In this document: piece by piece, positions 61,044-64,000 of the stretch
Numbering within the stretch: the first letter of the stretch is position 1
How the letters are laid out: each line of letters opens with the position of its first letter
Assembly (NCBI RefSeq): GCF_013112245.1
Contig: NZ_WVRN01000002.1
Location: forward strand, 806,001 to 870,000
Length of the DNA stretch: 64,000 nt
Direction: 5' to 3'
Origin: Ruegeria sp. HKCCD4315
GTDB taxonomy: Bacteria; Pseudomonadota; Alphaproteobacteria; Rhodobacterales; Rhodobacteraceae
The notes under the pieces: generated by a model
Told to the model about the DNA's origin: nothing
The model's input: the letters and a program-made list of their open reading frames with translations, nothing else
Databases searched by the model: none
Position numbers and translations under genes: made by a program

Positions 61044-62333
61044 TTAGTTGGCAAATCCCGTTATCCTCGGGATCGTCATGGATAGTGCGGGGATATAGGT
61101 AATCAGGAAAATCACGATGATTTCGACCGCCAGGAACGGCAGGATCGCTTTGGCGATGGTTTCGACCCGTTCGCGCGAGACAGCAGCAGCGACAAACAAG
61201 ACCAGGCCCATTGGCGGGGTGGCGAGGCCGACGGTCAGGTTGACGCTCATGATGATGGCGAAGTGGATCGGGTCAACACCGAGGCTGGTGAAGATCGGGC
61301 CAAGGATGGGACCAAGGATGATGATCGCAGGGCCTGCATCCAGAAACATGCCGACGATGAACAGCAGCAGATTGATCAGGAACAGCAGGATCAGCGGGTT
61401 TTCCGACAGGCTCAGGATCAGCGAGGCCAGTTGCTCCGGCGCATGGCTGAGGCTGACGACCGTCTTGAACGCCATCGCCGCGCCGACCAGCAGAAGCACA
61501 ACCGCCGATGTCATACCTGCGTTGCTGAGAACCTCGGGCACCTCTTTCCATGTCAAAGTGCGCAGAACGAAGAAACCGATGATAAAGGCATAGCCTACGG
61601 CGACGGCTGCAGCCTCGGTCGGGGTGAAAATACCGCCGAGAATACCGCCCAGAATGATGACCGGGGTCATCAGCGGGAAGAAGGCTTTAAGGCTGGCCTG
61701 ACGCCGCTCGGGCCACGTGTATTTTCGGCTGGCAACGGGGAAGTCATATTTGTCAGCCATCAGTTTGATCATCAGCATAAGGCCGACGCCCACCATCACG
61801 CCCGGCACGATACCCGCAAGGAACAGGGCGGCCACGCTTTCGCCCATCACATAGGCGTAGATGATCATGATACCCGAAGGCGGAATGATCGGTCCGATCA
61901 CCGAACTGGCCGCTGTGATCGCAGCGGCAAATTTGCGGGTATAGCCCTGTTTCTCCATCGCCGGGATCAGCATCGACCCCAAAGCGGACGTATCGGCCAC
62001 CGCAGATCCCGAGAGGCCCGCGAACAGGATCGAACTCAGCACGTTCACATGTGCCAGACCGCCACGCAGATGGCCCATAAGCGCCTGTGAAAATTCAACA
62101 AGACGGATGGTGATGCCGCCTCGGTTCATCAACTCTCCGGCCAGCATGAAGAAGGGGATTGCCATCAGTGGGAAACTGTCCATACCGTTATAGACATTGC
62201 GGTAGAGCAGCGTGATGTCGTTGGTTTGACCGTTCAGCCATAGCAGGATGCCCGGGGCGGCAAGCAGCGCGAAAAAGACCGGCAGGCCGATCAGCAAGAA
62301 AATGAGGAAGGTGGGCAGGAACCAGATCAGCAT
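61044..62333 (-). CDS. TRAP transporter large permease (DctM family)
   Basis: A 429-residue, highly hydrophobic protein with about 12 membrane segments. The stretch GLPVFFALLAAPGILLWLNGQ at the N-terminus, SAVADTSALGSMLIP and GLATPPMGLVLF are DctM hallmarks. With the DctQ and DctP partners it imports a carboxylate with Na+. It begins directly at the DctQ stop (TAAATG, no gap), so the two are coupled. Confidence 0.92.
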   Translation of the reverse strand: MLIWFLPTFLIFLLIGLPVFFALLAAPGILLWLNGQTNDITLLYRNVYNGMDSFPLMAIPFFMLAGELMNRGGITIRLVEFSQALMGHLRGGLAHVNVLSSILFAGLSGSAVADTSALGSMLIPAMEKQGYTRKFAAAITAASSVIGPIIPPSGIMIIYAYVMGESVAALFLAGIVPGVMVGVGLMLMIKLMADKYDFPVASRKYTWPERRQASLKAFFPLMTPVIILGGILGGIFTPTEAAAVAVGYAFIIGFFVLRTLTWKEVPEVLSNAGMTSAVVLLLVGAAMAFKTVVSLSHAPEQLASLILSLSENPLILLFLINLLLFIVGMFLDAGPAIIILGPILGPIFTSLGVDPIHFAIIMSVNLTVGLATPPMGLVLFVAAAVSRERVETIAKAILPFLAVEIIVIFLITYIPALSMTIPRITGFAN

Positions 62334-62921
62334 TTATTCGGCCCCCACTGCCGCATCAGGAATTTCGGGCAATAGGTGACCTCCGCCCAGCAGAGTGATG
62401 AAAGATCGCAGGATCAACTCGATATTCACCGAGATCAGCAAGATGATCCCGACCAACAGCGAGGCCATCATCCAGCTGCGCGGGATGCGGTACCATTCGT
62501 CGAACCCGAAAGATGTGGGCAGATACAGCGCGGCGGTGGCGAACCTACCGCCAAAGCCAGTCACTTCGGACCAGCCGATATTGACGGCGACCAACAGCAC
62601 GGCGAGCGATATTACCAGCAGGAACAGGTTCAGCGTTTGGCCAATAAAACGCGGTAAAAAGCGCTCTAGCATATCAATGGCAACAAAACCCCCGCGCCGA
62701 AACGCCGTTGGGGCCATCAGACCGGTCATCCACAACATGCAGAACCGCGCGGCTTCATCCGGCCAGGGCAAAGCATTGCCCAGAACGTATCGGAAGAACA
62801 CCTGAATCAGGATTGCGATTACCATGAGTGCAATCGCAACGACACCAACCGCGCGGCCCAGACGCAGCACGGTTTCGTTCACGAATGCAATCGGCGCAAG
62901 CACCGATGCCAGTCCGCCCAT
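62334..62921 (-). CDS. TRAP transporter small permease (DctQ family)
   Basis: A 195-residue protein with four hydrophobic segments and the DctQ landmark RFCMLWMTGLMA in the second third. The ATG ending at 62921 has GGGAGGA five bases upstream and is preferred over a start 36 bases earlier. It pairs with the large permease that follows without a gap. The gene is 52 bases after the flavin reductase gene. Confidence 0.88.
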   Translation of the reverse strand: MGGLASVLAPIAFVNETVLRLGRAVGVVAIALMVIAILIQVFFRYVLGNALPWPDEAARFCMLWMTGLMAPTAFRRGGFVAIDMLERFLPRFIGQTLNLFLLVISLAVLLVAVNIGWSEVTGFGGRFATAALYLPTSFGFDEWYRIPRSWMMASLLVGIILLISVNIELILRSFITLLGGGHLLPEIPDAAVGAE

Positions 62922-62973
62922 GCGGATCCTCCCTTGTTCAGCCGCGGGTATGCCCACGGTCGTCAGATCGCGC

Positions 62974-63492
62974 TTAGTGCTGCGCGAATTGGCCGAGTTT
63001 CCCGGCGTAAAAGGTCAGCGCGTCTCCATCCGCCATGCTGGCCCGTAGAACTTTTCCTACGACAATAACGTGATCGCCCGCGTCGTGATATGCATGTTGC
63101 TCGCATTCAAACCGTGCCAGACAATCCGACAGGATCGGCGTGCCGTTTTCGCAGCGCTCATGCGCGATATCGCGCAGGGCAAAAGCGTCTTTCGAACAGC
63201 CAAAGCACAGCTCGGCCTGTTCCGCCGACAGCACATGGACGCTGAAATGGCGGGCTTTGTGGAAATAGGGGAAGCGGCGTGAGTTTCGGTCGCCCGCCCA
63301 CATGATCAGCGGCGGGTCCAGCGACAGCGACGAAAAGCTGTTTGCGGTGATGCAGACCGGGCCATCTGCGCTGTCGCAGGTGACGATGGTGACGCCGGTC
63401 GCAAAGCGGCCAAAAGCGTCACGAAGGGTGCGGGTGTCGTCCTTATGCGGAACGAAAGTATGGGTCATGTCCTTTGAGATTGCGTTCATCAT
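62974..63492 (-). CDS. Flavin reductase-domain protein (FMN-binding, HpaC-type)
   Basis: A 172-residue flavin reductase: FATGVTIVTCDSADGPVCITANSFSSLSLDPPLIMW is the family core at residues 27-62 (described in the text, not written in full elsewhere). It makes reduced FMN/FAD for a two-component monooxygenase, but none is next to it. Start M1 overlaps the aldo/keto reductase stop by 4 bases. It sits between that gene and the TRAP genes, so the operon may import and oxidise an aromatic or other carboxylate. Confidence 0.85.
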   Translation of the reverse strand: MMNAISKDMTHTFVPHKDDTRTLRDAFGRFATGVTIVTCDSADGPVCITANSFSSLSLDPPLIMWAGDRNSRRFPYFHKARHFSVHVLSAEQAELCFGCSKDAFALRDIAHERCENGTPILSDCLARFECEQHAYHDAGDHVIVVGKVLRASMADGDALTFYAGKLGQFAQH

Positions 63493-64000
63493 GGTACCTC
63501 ATGCCCCAGCGCCGCCTCATAGAGGCGGTACCAGCTTTCGCGATCCAATTTGACTTTCAAAGCGTCCGAGATGGTTTTGATGCGGCCCAGATTGTTGGTG
63601 CCCATCACCGGCAGGATGTTTGCAGGATGCGCCAGCAGGAACGCCACGGCTACGGCGGCGCGATCCACGCCGCACTCGGCTGCAATCTCGTCTGCCACAA
63701 TTCCGACCGGAGGGTTTCCGGCCATCAACAGACCGCCACCCAGTGGAGACCACGCCATGATCGGGTGCCCATGCTGCTGGTGAAACGCCAGATCGCCATT
63801 GGTGAAAGGGCTGATCTCGCCCAGCGAGATCTCGATCTGGTTGGTGACCAGTTTGGTCTTCATGGCCGATTGCAGCAACGACCAGTCCCAGGGGCGGAAG
63901 TTCGATACACCCACAGCACCGACCTTTCCGCTGGCAACAACTTCGTCCAGCGCGGCACCGGTTTCATGGTGGTCCATCAATGGATCAGGGCGGTGAATCA
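63489..64000 (-). CDS. Aldo/keto reductase (YdhF-like), 5' end outside window
   Basis: The frame is open at the right edge, so only about 170 C-terminal residues are seen. HRPDPLMDHHETG, KVGAVGVSNFRPWD and LVTNQIEISL match the aldo/keto reductase barrel, and the NADPH-site helix follows. The YdhF-like branch uses NADPH. The catalytic Tyr and Lys region lies upstream and cannot be checked. It overlaps the flavin reductase gene by 4 bases at its stop. Confidence 0.85.
   Translation of the reverse strand, partial: IHRPDPLMDHHETGAALDEVVASGKVGAVGVSNFRPWDWSLLQSAMKTKLVTNQIEISLGEISPFTNGDLAFHQQHGHPIMAWSPLGGGLLMAGNPPVGIVADEIAAECGVDRAAVAVAFLLAHPANILPVMGTNNLGRIKTISDALKVKLDRESWYRLYEAALGHEVP

Noticed and set aside
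1..64000. CRISPR arrays, insertion sequences, integrase or phage genes, tRNA and rRNA
   Set aside because: I looked for direct repeats with spacers, transposase motifs and structural RNA segments and found none. The window reads as stable chromosomal catabolic DNA.

Overview
The window looks like a chromosomal catabolic region of a marine alphaproteobacterium of the roseobacter group (Rhodobacteraceae). This rests on gene content: a serine-cycle block (serine-glyoxylate aminotransferase, malate-CoA ligase, hydroxypyruvate reductase, glycine hydroxymethyltransferase, malyl-CoA lyase), a BCCT/Rieske/dimethylglycine-dehydrogenase-type betaine locus, a TRAP transporter, two ABC transporters and many short divergent regulator/operon units. 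It is GC-rich and densely coding, with very short or overlapping gene junctions. I saw no rRNA, tRNA, IS element, prophage or CRISPR array. No gene-free stretch exceeds about 300 bases; the longest is the roughly 290-base promoter region before position 3305.

Layout: (1) 1-3014, minus: trans-4-hydroxyproline catabolism (FAD-dependent D-amino-acid oxidase/dehydrogenase cut by the window edge, 4-hydroxyproline 2-epimerase, DapA-family deaminase), with a perfect 20-base palindrome upstream. (2) 3305-9831: LacI regulator and a 2H phosphoesterase, divergent from a four-gene ABC importer plus an inositol-monophosphatase-family enzyme; a perfect 14-base palindrome lies between. (3) 10033-11160: a class I/II aminotransferase. 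(4) 11355-27205: a large, coherent and poorly understood locus. Fourteen minus-strand genes (sugar-type ABC importer, single- and double-domain SnoaL/NTF2-like proteins, HpsN-like dehydrogenase, SDR, LacI, cupin, MetE-C-like zinc methyltransferase, alpha/beta hydrolase, RraA-like aldolase) face a two-gene plus-strand unit (another double SnoaL protein and an amidohydrolase). Matching LacI-type operators lie in the divergent promoter. (5) 27226-32488: an itaconate/C5-dicarboxylate CoA pathway (CoA-transferase, hydratase, citramalyl-CoA-lyase-like protein, MmgE/PrpD, divergent LysR).

(6) 32536-46791: a quaternary-amine (betaine) utilisation region: GlxA-type AraC regulator, FAD ferredoxin reductase, class III aminotransferase, enolase-superfamily racemase/epimerase candidate, quinone-oxidoreductase-like protein and a GcvT-fused FAD demethylase on the minus strand; divergent RpiR regulator, Rieske oxygenase, aldehyde dehydrogenase, BCCT transporter and a carboxymuconolactone-decarboxylase-like protein on the plus strand. 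(7) 46895-49585: a diaminopropionate ammonia-lyase-like enzyme with an M20 hydrolase and a divergent Lrp regulator. (8) 49672-56365: the serine-cycle operon, controlled perhaps by the divergent LuxR-type regulator at 56585. (9) 57330-59926: TauD-family dioxygenase, di-haem cytochrome c peroxidase-like protein and a Sel1-repeat protein. (10) 59958-64000: TRAP transporter with a flavin reductase and an aldo/keto reductase cut by the window end.

A unifying inference is that much of the window handles methylated, nitrogen-rich marine solutes. Betaine demethylation would give methylene-tetrahydrofolate, which the serine-cycle genes could assimilate, and hydroxyproline-type carbon skeletons could pass into the genes at the left end. 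The 11-27 kb locus has no function I can name with confidence and is the best candidate for an undescribed pathway.
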